A stretch of DNA of 64,000 nt from DAOMFB01 sp963721385 (GTDB lineage: Bacteria > Acidobacteriota > Thermoanaerobaculia > UBA5066). A program made the position numbers and the translations under genes. Shown here one piece after another: positions 52,817 to 63,403 of this stretch. The DNA is taken from the NCBI GenBank assembly GCA_963721385.1, contig CAVRJB010000013.1, positions 310,001 through 374,000 of the forward strand. The letters run 5' to 3'. Under the pieces are notes generated by a model. It was not told the origin of the DNA. It made no database searches and was given only the letters and a program-made list of their open reading frames with translations. Every line of letters starts with the position of its first letter. Position 1 is the first letter of the stretch.

Positions 52817-55637
52817 TCAGAACGCGTAGCCGACGCTGAAGTTGAGGACGCCGAGGGACTCGCCGGGCTTCTTGTCGAGCTTCACGCCGTACTCGAGGCG
52901 GACCGGGCCGACCGGCGTCAGGTACTGGATGCCGGCGCCGGCCCCGGGGCGAATCTGGGAGAAATTCACGCGGCGATAGTCGGCCCAGACCTGCCCGGCG
53001 TCGAAGAAGAAGGTCATCCCGAGCGCCCCCGCCACGCGGAGTCGCCATTCGGCGTTGAAGAGGAGCATGAAGTTGCCGCCGTAGCCGACGGGCCCGTCGG
53101 CGTCGTAGGTCAGGGTCTGGCCGGGGATACCAAGAGCGTCCTGGATGAACGCGCGATGCGTCGTCCGGCCGCCGAGGAAGAGCCGCTCGGGGATCGGAAT
53201 CTGGAGATTCGGTTGGTTCGGATCGCAGGGAGAATTGTCGCTCGACGATGCACGGCCCGAGCGGCTGGATGGCGCCCGTCCGGAAGGCGAAGGCGAAGAC
53301 GGAGTCGCGCCACGGGCGATAGAACGATGCGAGAAGCGTCGCGCGCAGGAAGTCGGCGTCGGCCGTGAAAAGGGGGAAGGCCCACTTGAGGTCGCCCGTC
53401 ACGAGCCAGCCCGACCGCGGGTTGATCGGGTCGTCCCGGCGATCCCACGAGATGCCGGGGCCGAGGGACGAGATCTTGTTCTTCTGATTGACCCGCTGCT
53501 CGGGGCCGAGGCCCGGGTCCTGCGAAGGCTGGACGATCTCGTACTGGTAGCGAAGCGACATCCGGACGTGCTCGGAGAGCGGCTTGGCCGTGTCGAGGTA
53601 GGCGCCCCAGCGCTTTACCTCGTAACCCTGCTGGAAGTCGTTCCCCACGAGCGTGGTGAACGTCAGGGGCATCTTCGAGTCGAGGATGGAGGGCTCGCGG
53701 AGAACGAAGTAGGCGCGCGTCTCGATCCGCGACCAGCGGACCTCGCCGCTCGCGATGATCGCCCGCCCGAAGAGGTTGTTGTACGACGCGCCGAGCGAGA
53801 GGCGCGGCGAGAAGGCCCGGTCTCGTCCGGACTGGTACTCCGCGCCGACGCCGTAGATGAGGCTCCACGGCTTCCCCTCGATCACGGAGATGACGACCGT
53901 CCGGGACTTCGTCTCGGGGTCGGTCTGGAAGTACGTCGTGTCGACGCGCGAGAAGACGCCGAGCCGGTCGAGGTTCCGCCCGCTCTCGAGGAGCTTCGCG
54001 GGGTCGAAGGGCTCCCCTTCGGCATGGGCCAGAGTCCGCTGGAGAACGGAGAGGCGGGTCTTCCGAAACCCCCGAAAGATCGTCTTGCCGAACGTGACGG
54101 GCTCGCCCTCGAAGATCGAGAACGTCACGTCCTCCCCGGGGCCCTTTCCCGGCTCCTCCGGCGCGGTCTTCACGGACGCGTCGATCCGTGCGTCGACGAA
54201 TCCCTTCGCCTGGTACCGGCCACCGATCGTCGAGACGTCGGCATTCACCGTCGCGTCGTCGAACGGGTGGCCCGGGATCGTCTCGAGGTCCTTCACGAGC
54301 GCGGCCTCGGTCAGCTTCGACTCGCCCGCGAGCGTCCGCTTGTCGACCGTGTACCGAGCTCCCTCCTCGATCCGGAAGGTGACGTCGAGCGTGAACGGGC
54401 GCTTCCCGTCCGTCACCTCCGGCTTCCCGACCTTCGCGTCCCGGAACCCCTTCGACCGGTAATGGCCCGTGACGGCCTCTACGTCGTCCTTCAGCTCGGC
54501 GTCGACGAGGCGGCCGCGGGCGAGGAGGCCCGGCTTCGACGTCGCGATGGCCCGGCGCACCTCCGACACCTTCAGCGCGTGGACGCCGAGGACCCGAACG
54601 CGGCCGACCGCCCAGCGCGCCCCCTTCTCGATCGTGAAGGTGACGGTGTCTTCGTCAGTCCCGGTCTCGAACGCCACCTCGATCCGCGCCTTCGCGTAGC
54701 CCTTTTCCTGATAGCTCCCCAGCAGCGCGTCCCGAAAAGCCCGCACGGACTCCTCGTCGGTCGGGTCCCCCTTCGCCCAGGGGGACGCGGGATGGCTTCT
54801 CACGTCGGACTCCGGCGCGCCGACGACCCTGAGGACGACCCGCGGCCCGACGAACACCGCGTATTTCGCGTGCGCCTCGTTCGAGGCGGCGTCATAGCGC
54901 GCCCCTTCAAAGCGGACCTCGGCCCGGGCGAAGCCCGACTTCCGCAGCCGCTCTGCGTACCGCTCCGAGTCCGCCCGGACGCGCGACTCCCGCCATTCCG
55001 CCCCGGGCTTGATCCGGACAGCCTTCTCGAGCTCGACCCGGAGAGCTTCGTCCAGCTTGCCGCTCCATTCCCGTGCTCCCACCCGCGCGCGGCGGCCGGG
55101 CACGACCTCCACGCGGACGTCCACGGCGTCACCTTCCTCCGCGCCGGTGACGGCCACCGACACGTTCGCCTCGAAGTACCCGCGCGCGCGCAGGTGCTGC
55201 CGCAGGAGCTCCTCGATCGGAATGGCGGCATCGACGGTCCAGGTGTTGGCGACGTCGAGCCCGATCAGGTCCCGCATCCGCGCCCGCTCGGGGAGGCTCG
55301 CGCCGACGAGGACGAGGCTCCGGATCCGGGGCGCCGCCGCGAAGCGGATGACGACGAGCGCACCGGAAGCCGACGGCGCGGCCTCGATCGAGAGGTCGAG
55401 GAAGAGCCGGGTGGCGAAAAGGTTCCGCAGGCTCGAACGGACGGCCGTCTCGGTCAGGGTCCTTCCGGGCGTCAGGTCGGTGAGCGCCGCCCAGCGGGCG
55501 GGGTCGCCCGGAACGTCCCCCGCGAACGAGAGCCCGGCGATCCGCGATCCCCAGAGGCCGCCTCCGGGCGGGAGGTCGGCACTCCCCGGACGGCTCACGG
55601 AAACGGCCACGGCGAGCGCGAGAAAGAGCCGCTTCAT
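52817..55637 (-). CDS. bamA: BamA/TamA-type Omp85 outer-membrane protein, one frameshift
   Basis: Inserts or exports beta-barrel proteins at the outer membrane. A signal peptide (MKRLFLALAVAVSVSRPGSA) is followed by about six POTRA-like repeats (residues 30-540; EGARYTVDKRTLAGESKL and FSIFEGEPVTFGKTIFRG are typical), then the Omp85 barrel (LIYGVGAEYQSGRDRAFSP, WDRRDDPINPRSGW, RVNFSQIRPGAGAGIQY) ending in GVLNFSVGYAF with C-terminal Phe. The last ~135 codons are in another frame; removing one base near 53228-53236 gives 940 codons. Its ATG overlaps the tamB TGA, so it may be the TamA partner. Confidence 0.85.
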
Positions 55638-58600
55638 CTCAGCCGTTGCCGGAACTTCAGGTCGATCGAGTAGATGCCGTTCTCGTCCTGCATCGCCTGG
55701 AGGAACGCATTCGGCGAGAGCTGGTACTCGAGCGTGATGACCTGCTGCTGCCGCGAGTTCGACGACCCAAACTGGTAAGCGACGGTCGCGGAGAAATTGC
55801 GCCCGAAGGTCTTCCCGATCGTGACGCGCGGGCCGGTGAACGTCGAGCCGACGTAGTTCGGGTCGATCTGCAGCCGGTCGAGGCGGAAGAACTCCTTCGT
55901 GCGGCCCGTGATCGCCGCCGTCGCGAGGCCCGTCAGGAGGTCGCGGGCGGCCTTCGCAACCGATTCGTCCGAGGACGGATTTCCCGCGCCGGCGCCGCCC
56001 ACCGCCGTCGCGGGGAGCGTGCCCGTGGCGAGGAGCGAGATGATGTGGGCTTCGGAGAGCAACGGCTCCGACGTGAAGCGTGGCGCGAGGCGGGTCGGCG
56101 TGCCGGTCACGACGACCCGGACGCGGTAGTCCCCCTGGGCCGTGCGGACCGTCGTCCGCGCATCGACGTCGAAGAACGGCTCGATCTTCGACGGGTTCGA
56201 GAAGATGACCTTGCCGGAGGCGACCTCGTAGTTCAGGTCGCTCAGCTTCAGGCGGCCCCCCTCCTCGACGTCGAGCTGTCCGAAGAGGACGGGGCGCCCG
56301 ACGTTTCCGCGCAGGAGGAGGTCCCCGGAGAGCTTCAACCGCGCCACGTTGTTCTTGATCTCGATGGAGCCGCGAGGGGCCACGATGCGGACGTCCAGTG
56401 CCACCGCGTCGAACGCCCCGGCGGTCGAAGTTAGCGGCGGACCGCTTTCCCGAGAGAAGCAGCGTCAGGTCGAGGTTCAGGTCCGCGTCGTAAACCGTCC
56501 GGTCGAGGACGATCTCGCCGCGGGCGCTCCGCACGGCCGTGTCGCCGTCGAGACGGAGGTCTCCGGAAACCGTCGTCCGAAGGCCCGACACCGGCTGAAA
56601 CCTGAGGGCCGAGAGATGGAAGTTGGCGCGCAGGCCCGCGAGCTTCGCCCCGTCGAGGGTCAGAACTCCGCCCGCGTCGACGGTCCCGCCCGAGTATCGG
56701 AAGTGGACGTCGTCGGCCGTGACGCGGTCCGGCGACAGGTGAAGCGTCCCGGTGATCCCCTCGATCGCACTCCCCTGCGCCGGACGGAAGTCGACGGCCT
56801 CGAGGACGACTCGGCCCGACACCTCGGGCTTCCCGGCGTTCCCCGCGACCTTCGCATCCACGAGCAGCCGCCCGGCGAGGCTCGCGTCGGCGACGAGAGG
56901 CGAGAGGAGCGCCGCGTCGACCGACGAGGTCGCGGAGATCTCGATCGGATAGGGCGACGAAAGGCCGACCGACCCCGAAAGAGCCGCCGACGACGGCAGA
57001 GGCGGCCGCGTCTCGCCGGACCCGAAGGCCTGCTCGAGGTCGAGGCGCGGGAATACGACGCGGCCCTCCTCGATCCGGAACGTCGTCGTCCGCGGGACCG
57101 AGATGGCGCGCCCGTAGGCCGAAAGCCGCGCCTCGCGGATCTCGCCGGCGCCCGCCCAGCCGCTCCCGCCCGATTCCGGCCGGAGGGTCGCTTCGACGGC
57201 GAGGCGTCCGTCGAACCCGGCGTCGTCCGAAAACCCGAAGAGAGCGCCGAACGGGGCGAGACTGGACGCGTCGAGCGCCACGCGAAGGCTCCCGCCCTGT
57301 CCCGCCGGAGCCGCCACGGCCTCCAGCTTCCCTGCGCCCGGGACTTCGACGCGCCCCGTCCAGCCGCCCCGCGCTGCCTCCGCCTCGACGGCGATCGGGC
57401 GGCCCTTCTCGCCGAGCGGCTTCCCGTCGAGCTCCGCGCCTTCGATTGTTCCCTTCAGCGTCACGCCGGGCTGGTCCAGCGTCCCTTCGCCCGCGATCCC
57501 GGCGGTGATCCGGCCTCCGAGCGACGGCGCCGCGTCGGTCAGCGCCTTCAGGGCTCCCGCCGGGACCTGGTCGAGCGCGAGAGAGAACTCGTAGCCCTTG
57601 TCGTCGTAGCGGAACATGCCGCCGCCCCGCGCCCGCCCGCTCCCGAGAAGAGCCGTCGTTTCGGAGAGCCGGAGCCGGTCCCCCTCGAATGCGAGGGTTC
57701 CTTCGATGCGCTCCGCCTTCTGGCCCCAGGCCTCCGCTTTCTCCCAGACGAGGGGGGCCCGGCCGCGAAGCGCCGGCGTGACCCCCGAGAGCGGGAGGCG
57801 CCCGGTGACGCGCCCCGACATCGGCAGGTCGAAATCGAGGAAGGTCAGAAGCCGCTCGAGAGGCCAGGCATCCATCTCGGCGGTGAAGTCTTCAAATCGG
57901 TAATGCCCGTGAAGCGGCCCGCCCCAGCCGATCCGGCCCGAGAGCGAGAGCTCTCCGTCGTTGTCGGCCGCCCCGAAGCGCGACAGGGTCAGGACGTTCC
58001 GGTCCACGGCGAAGTCGGCCTCGACCTCGCCGAAGCGCGCGCCGCGGAGGGTGAGGTCGGCCACGTCGAACGTTCCCTGAATGTGCGGGTCGCCGAACGA
58101 CCGCGTCAGGTGGGCCTCGAAGCCTCCCGAGCCGCCGAGGCCGAGCGGGGGATCGAGCGGCTCCCCCTGGATCGCCGCGTACCAGTTCTCCGCGACGCGC
58201 TGGACGTCCGCGAGGTCCCGGGCCTTCGCCGAGATGAGGAAGTCGGGAGTCCAGCTCCCGATCTCGAGGGAGCCGCCGAGCGAGAAGCGCGTCCCCGCAG
58301 CCGTCACGAACGGCATCGCGTCGAAGAGGATCTTCCCGTTCGAGACGAGGATTGGCGCACCTCCCGAGGTCGGCACGGCGTGGCGTCCCTTCACGGCGGA
58401 GCTCGCGCCGGCGTCGGGCGAAAGGCGCAGGACGCCGGCACCGTCCGCGCGCGGGAGTCCTCCCTTCGCCCACGTCAGCGTCGCGTCGAGATCGGCGCGG
58501 GCGAGAAGCCCCGTCCCGGGAAGTCCGAGATCCGCGAAGAACGACTCGAAGCCGACGCCGCGCCCTTTCAGGACGAGCCGGACGGGGAGGGGCGGGTGCT

Positions 58601-59708
58601 TCAGCCGCTCGACCCGAATCGTGGCCTCGAGCGTTCCGCCCGCGTAGTCGGCCTTCGTCACGTGGGCGAGGAGCCCGCCCGAGTCGACGCGGAGGATTCC
58701 GTCCGCCGACATCGGGAACGGGCCGAACCCGCCGTCGGAAAGCCGGAAGCTGGCACGCGCCCGGAACCCGCCGCTCTCGAGCGTGCGGAAGGTCCCGCGA
58801 ACGGCCAGCGGGCCGCGCATCGGGAGCTCGATCCCGAAGAGGGGCGCCAGCTCCTCGCCCCGCGACTCGATGGAGACGAAGAGCTGGAGGGCCGGCTTCC
58901 GGAGGTTGTCGATCCCCCCCGACCCGTCGAGAGAGATCCTCGGGCCGCGGAGGTGGAGCTCGTTCAGCTTCAGCCGCCCCGGCATGAGGGTCGCTTTCAG
59001 TCCCAGCGCCCCCTCGATCGTTTCGTTTTCCGCGAGCTTCAACCGCATCTTCCGGACCGAGAGCTCGAGGAACGTCCGCGCGCCGATGCTCTCGGGGCGG
59101 GCCGTGAACGCCGCCTCGGCGAGATTCACGTCGAGCTTCGCCGACCACTCCCGGAAGCGGACGGTGGCCCGCTGGACGATCGCCTCCTCGAGCTGGACGT
59201 CCGGGCCGCCTCCCTCGTCGCCTCCTTTCCGCCGGAGGAGGCCCGAGAAGTTGTCCGATCCGTTCTCGAAGACCTCGAAGACCACCGTCGGGGAGACGAC
59301 GCGAAACTTCGGGAGGATCAGGGTCCGCCCGAAGAAATATGGGAATCCGCGGATTTCGAGCTCGGCAGCCGCGAAGCAGGGCCCCGGCAGGCCGCGCGGG
59401 TCGTTCGCGATCGAGACGTCGCGGACCACGAACGAGGGAGGGACGAGGGCGAGGTCGAAGCCGCCGATCTGGACCGGCCGCCCGAGCCGCTCCTCGAGAA
59501 CGAGCTCGGTCTTCCGCCGCAAGAGCTCCTGAAAGCGGACGGAACGGAAGACGGCGTACAGGACGAGCCCGGAGAAGAGCCCGACGAGCAGGAAGAGCCG
59601 GAGGACCCGAACCTGCGTCAGCGAGAGATGCGGCAGGTGGGGATGCGGGATCCGCACGAGCTTCCGCCGGCGGCGGGGGGTCGTCGGATCGGGCCCCGGC
59701 GTCGCCAT
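55634..59708 (-). CDS. tamB: TamB-like translocation/assembly protein (DUF490), one frameshift
   Basis: Large periplasm-spanning protein, anchored by one N-terminal helix (VLRLFLLVGLFSGLVLYAVF, about 34-53) and rich in beta-taco repeats through ~1,300 residues. Early AsmA-like region: LVLEERLGRPVQIGGFDLAL. The C-terminal DUF490 domain has ARLKLSGDLLLRGNVGRPV, GQLDVEEGGRLKLSDLNYE and FGRNFSATVAYQFGSS. The frame changes near 56425-56432 (AACTT); deleting one base gives 1,358 codons. It may conduct lipids or barrel proteins together with the Omp85 protein encoded downstream. Confidence 0.88.
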
Positions 59709-59715
59709 GCCGGCC

Positions 59716-60615
59716 TTAGGTGTTCCCGTTCTCCCGCTCGCCCCCGAACGACAGCTTGCCGACCAGGACGTCGAAGAACGAGCTGTCGGACCGCCGCACG
59801 AGACCGACCGTCTGCCGCGACCGCTCGACCGTGATGCGGGCGCGCGCCGAGACCGGAAAGCCCTCCTGGCCGTCCAGCGTCAGGTAGACGTCGGTCGGGT
59901 CGCCCTCGATGGCGAGGTCGAGGCGGACGGTGTCGGGAAGGACGACCGGCCGGACCGAGAGCGTGTGCGGGCAGATCGGCGTGAGGACGATGGCCGGAAG
60001 CAGCGGCTCGAGAATCGGGCCCCCTGCGGACAGGTTGTAGCCGGTCGAGCCGGTGGGCGTCGCGACGATCACCCCGTCACCCCGGTATCGGGAGATGACG
60101 GCGCCGTCCATCGAGACCCGGATCGTCGCGATCCGGGCGAGAGCCGAGCGGGAGAGGACGGCGTCGTTCACGACCGCATAGCGGCGCGGCGGCCGGCCGG
60201 CGTCGGCCACGGTCACCGAGAGCAGCCGGCGCGGCTCGACGCGCGCCGTTCCGTCGAGCGCCGCCTCCAGCAGCTCCTTGTGCCGCTCGGGCCCGCACGC
60301 CGTGAGAAAGCCGAGCGTTCCGATGTCGATGCCGAGAACGGGGACGCCGGGGGCCGGGTGCCGCGCAACCGAGAGGAGGGTCCCGTCGCCGCCGAGCGAC
60401 ACGACGAGGTCGACGGAGCGCGCGATCTCGGCGCGCCGGACGCCGCCATCCGCGCCGCGCGCCGCGGCCGATTCGGCGTCGTGAACGACCTTGAGACCCC
60501 GGGCACGGAGCTCACGCTCGAGCTTCTTCGAGAGGGCAAGGGCCTCTCCGCTCGTGTAGCGAGTGACGAGACCCACCCGGGAGACCTTCCGGGCCTTTCC
60601 GCGCAACCCTTTCAC
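59716..60615 (-). CDS. nadK: NAD kinase
   Basis: Phosphorylates NAD to NADP. The 299-residue cytosolic protein has the GGDGT motif at 75-79 (VVSLGGDGTLLSV), NDAVLSRSALARI, the conserved GDGVIVATPTGSTGYNLSAGG block and ICPHTLSVRPVVLP. The start GTG 60615 overlaps the TGA of tlyA (GTGA). It is followed after 7 nt by tamB, so it is embedded in the envelope operon. Confidence 0.95.
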   Translation of the reverse strand: MKGLRGKARKVSRVGLVTRYTSGEALALSKKLERELRARGLKVVHDAESAAARGADGGVRRAEIARSVDLVVSLGGDGTLLSVARHPAPGVPVLGIDIGTLGFLTACGPERHKELLEAALDGTARVEPRRLLSVTVADAGRPPRRYAVVNDAVLSRSALARIATIRVSMDGAVISRYRGDGVIVATPTGSTGYNLSAGGPILEPLLPAIVLTPICPHTLSVRPVVLPDTVRLDLAIEGDPTDVYLTLDGQEGFPVSARARITVERSRQTVGLVRRSDSSFFDVLVGKLSFGGERENGNT

Positions 60616-61388
60616 GCCCCGACTTTAGCGCGATTCGGCCCGCTCCCGGCCCGGAACGCCGCGAGGATCTCGACGTTTCCGTCGGCTCCGGTGATGGGCG
60701 ACGGAACGACGCCGACGGGGGTGAGACCCGCCGCCTCCGCGGCGGCCACGACCCTGGCGACGGCCCGCGCGCGGACCGCCTCGTCGCGGACGATGCCCCC
60801 TTTTCCCACCTCGCCGCGCGCCGCCTCGAACTGCGGCTTCACGAGGAGGACCGCCTCGCCCCCCGGCGCGAGGAGCGGGACGGCGGCGGGAAGGATCAGC
60901 GCGAGCGAGATGAACGATACGTCCGCGACGAGGAGGGTGACCGGCTCCGGAACCTCGGCGGCCGAGAGGGAGCGCGCGTTCACCTTCTCGCGGAGGACGA
61001 CGCGCGGGTCACCCCGCAGCTTCGCGTGGAGCTGGCCGTACCCGACGTCGACCGCGTAGACCTTCGCCGCGCCGCGCGCGAGAAGGACGTCGGTGAAGCC
61101 CCCCGTCGAGGCTCCGACGTCGAGACAGACTTTTCCCCCGGGGTCGATCCCGAACGCCTCGAGCGCAGCCGCGAGCTTGACGCCGCCGCGAGATACCCAG
61201 GGAAACTCCGGCTCGGACACCTCTACCTCGGCGTCGGGGGGTACGGCCATCCCCGGCTTCACGGTCTCGTGCCCGGTGACGCGGACACGCCCGGCCAGGA
61301 TCAGCGCCTCCGCACGCGTCCGGGACTCGGCGAGGCCGCGGTCGACGAGGAGCCGGTCGAGGCGGAGCCGGCCCGGCTTCGCCGTCAC
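60612..61388 (-). CDS. tlyA: TlyA-family rRNA 2'-O-methyltransferase
   Basis: The 258-residue protein combines an N-terminal S4 RNA-binding domain (RLDRLLVDRGLAESRTRAEALI, GRVRVTG) with an FtsJ-type methyltransferase: FPWVSRGGVKLAAALE, VCLDVGASTGGFTDVLL, DVSFISLALILPA and LLVKPQFEA. It is expected to methylate ribose in 16S/23S rRNA; many members also have hemolysin annotations without proof. GTG 61388 overlaps the ADH stop (GTGA). The nadK start overlaps its stop. The tlyA-nadK order is frequent in bacteria. Confidence 0.93.
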   Translation of the reverse strand: MTAKPGRLRLDRLLVDRGLAESRTRAEALILAGRVRVTGHETVKPGMAVPPDAEVEVSEPEFPWVSRGGVKLAAALEAFGIDPGGKVCLDVGASTGGFTDVLLARGAAKVYAVDVGYGQLHAKLRGDPRVVLREKVNARSLSAAEVPEPVTLLVADVSFISLALILPAAVPLLAPGGEAVLLVKPQFEAARGEVGKGGIVRDEAVRARAVARVVAAAEAAGLTPVGVVPSPITGADGNVEILAAFRAGSGPNRAKVGA

Positions 61389-62404
61389 CGCGTGACCACG
61401 ACCTTGAGGACGTCTCCCCGGGCCCGGGCGAGGCGGAAGGCCTCCGGCGCGTTCTCGAGCGGAACGCGGTGGGTGACGATCCGCTCCGCGCGGACGACCC
61501 CGTTCGCCACGAGATCGAACGCCCGGCGCAGCTCGTCTGCCCCGCACGAGTACGAGAAGCGGAGCGTCAGGTCGCGGAGGTACGCCGAGTGCGGCGCGAG
61601 GCTCCACCGCGTCTCGGGCGGCACCGGCGAATAGAAGACGACGCGCCCCGCCGGCGCCGCGGCCTCCATCGCTGCCTCGAACGCCGACTCCGCGTACGGC
61701 AGGAGAAAGACGGCGTCGGCGCCGCGACCGGCGCTTGCCTCGTGGGCGGCTTGCCCGAGTCCCTCCGCCGGGTCGAGGACCCGGTCAAAGCCGAACTTCA
61801 GGGCGGCCGCACGCCGGGCCGGGTCCGGGTCGCTTCCGATCAGCCGGCCGGCCCCCGCGTCGCGCGCGAGGAGCCCGAGAAGGATGCCGCTCGCGCCGAG
61901 GCCGACGACGGCTGCGGTGTCGCCGCGCCGCACCGCCGCCCTGTCGACGGCCTTCAGCGCGCAGGCGACCGGCTCGACGAGCGACGCGTCCTCGAAAGTC
62001 AGGCCGCCGGGGATGAGGAACGTGTCGGTCGCCACCGTCGCGGCCTCCGCGCGGAAGAACTCCGCCAGGCCGCCCGGGTGGAGCCGGTTCGGCTTCCAGT
62101 CCGCGCACATGACGGGTTCGCCGGCCTCGCAGAAGCGGCACCGGCCGCAGGCGGCGTGGTGGTGGACGAAGACGCGGTCGCCCGGGCGGAACGCCGTCAC
62201 TCCCGCGCCGACGGCCGCGACGACTCCGGCCGGCTCGTGCCCGAGGACCGTCGGGGCCTTCGCTTCGACGTACCACGGCGCCAGGTCGCTGCCGCAGAGG
62301 CCGACCGCCTTCATCTCGACGAGAATCTCGCCGGGCCCGATCGCGGGAACCGGCATCTCCACCACCTCGATGTCGTCGAGAGACCGGACCAGCGCGGCCT
62401 TCAC
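61385..62404 (-). CDS. zinc-dependent alcohol/sorbitol-type dehydrogenase
   Basis: The 339-residue MDR enzyme has the catalytic-zinc residues in GLCGSDLAPWY and GHEPAGVV, four structural-zinc cysteines (CGRCRFCEAGEPVMC) and the NAD loop VVGLGASGILLGLLA. It begins MKAALVRSLDDIEVVEMPVP. The relation to threonine/sorbitol dehydrogenases is clear but the substrate is not. Start GTG 62404 overlaps the next upstream dehydrogenase stop by 4 nt, so the two enzymes are made from one transcript. Confidence 0.88.
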   Translation of the reverse strand: MKAALVRSLDDIEVVEMPVPAIGPGEILVEMKAVGLCGSDLAPWYVEAKAPTVLGHEPAGVVAAVGAGVTAFRPGDRVFVHHHAACGRCRFCEAGEPVMCADWKPNRLHPGGLAEFFRAEAATVATDTFLIPGGLTFEDASLVEPVACALKAVDRAAVRRGDTAAVVGLGASGILLGLLARDAGAGRLIGSDPDPARRAAALKFGFDRVLDPAEGLGQAAHEASAGRGADAVFLLPYAESAFEAAMEAAAPAGRVVFYSPVPPETRWSLAPHSAYLRDLTLRFSYSCGADELRRAFDLVANGVVRAERIVTHRVPLENAPEAFRLARARGDVLKVVVTR

Positions 62405-63384
62405 GGAACCATCGCCACTTTCATCGCGCTGCCGCGCGTCACGTCGTCGAAGGCGTCGGCCCACTCGGCGAGCGGCCGCGTCGCCGTGACGATCCCCTCG
62501 ACGGGAATGGCTCCCTCGGCGAGGAGCGTCAGCGCCCGGTCGGCGTCGGCCGGCGTGTAGTGGAACGAGCCGACGACGGAGACCTCCTCGTAGTGGACCC
62601 GGAAGGCGTCCACCTCGACGTGGGCGCCCCGCGCCATCCCCGCGAAGAGCAGGACGGTCCCACCCCCCTCGGCGAGGGCCGGGAGCGACGAGCAGATGGC
62701 CGGGTCGCCGGTGGTGTCGACGACGAGCGCGAAGCGTCGGCCCTCGGGGTGCGCCGTGAGCCGCTCGACGCCGAGCGCCTCGAACCGGGCGAGTCGCCCC
62801 GTCCTCCGCCCCACGACCGAGACATGGACTCCCGCGTCGGCGAGGAGCGAGGCGAAGAGAAATGACACCGGCCCGGCGCCGATCAGGAGCGCCGTCGTCC
62901 CCCGCTCGGCGCGGACCCGGCCGAGGCCGTGAACGACGGAGGCGAGCGGGTCGAGCAGCGCCGCCCCCTCCCACGACACGCAGGCCGGGACCCGCTTGAC
63001 GCCGCGCGACACGATCCGTCCCGGGACGCGGAGCCGTTCGGCGAACGCTCCCCAGAGCGGCTCGGCGAAGGCCGACTCGCAGAGGTTGCCGCGCCGAGCG
63101 CGACAGGCGTCGCACGCGCCGCAGGGCGCGGTGACGGCCGAGGTGACGCGCTCCCCCGGCGCGAACGGGGCGCCTTCGCCGACGGCCTCGACGACCCCGG
63201 AGAACTCGTGGCCGAGGGTCAGGGGAAACGGGATCTTCGGGTGACCCCGCCGGAAGAGCTTCAGGTCGGTGCCGCAGGTCAGGGCCGCGGTGACGCGGAC
63301 GACGATCTCCCCCGGCCCCGGAACGGGGTCCGGAACCTGCCGGAGGGACGCCACGCCGGGACCCGTGCAGACGAGCGCGCGCAT
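62401..63384 (-). CDS. second zinc-dependent MDR dehydrogenase
   Basis: The 327-residue protein has the same architecture as its neighbour. The catalytic zinc is expected at TCGTDLKLFRRGHP and GHEFSGVVEAVGEG, and the structural-zinc site is CGACDACRARRGNLC. Its NAD loop reads LLIGAGPVSFLFASLLA. It shares little detailed sequence with the downstream paralogue, so the pair could be two subunits or two successive oxidations on one sugar or alcohol route. The start is ATG 63384, 19 nt after the RND stop. Confidence 0.88.
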   Translation of the reverse strand: MRALVCTGPGVASLRQVPDPVPGPGEIVVRVTAALTCGTDLKLFRRGHPKIPFPLTLGHEFSGVVEAVGEGAPFAPGERVTSAVTAPCGACDACRARRGNLCESAFAEPLWGAFAERLRVPGRIVSRGVKRVPACVSWEGAALLDPLASVVHGLGRVRAERGTTALLIGAGPVSFLFASLLADAGVHVSVVGRRTGRLARFEALGVERLTAHPEGRRFALVVDTTGDPAICSSLPALAEGGGTVLLFAGMARGAHVEVDAFRVHYEEVSVVGSFHYTPADADRALTLLAEGAIPVEGIVTATRPLAEWADAFDDVTRGSAMKVAMVP

Positions 63385-63403
63385 CCTTCGAAGGGTACCA
63401 GCG

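Noticed and set aside
52800..59708. One giant 2,302-residue reading spanning tamB and bamA.
   Set aside because: It joins the two genes only because single-base insertions remove the real stops; domain content and the ATGA overlap at 55634-55637 show two proteins.
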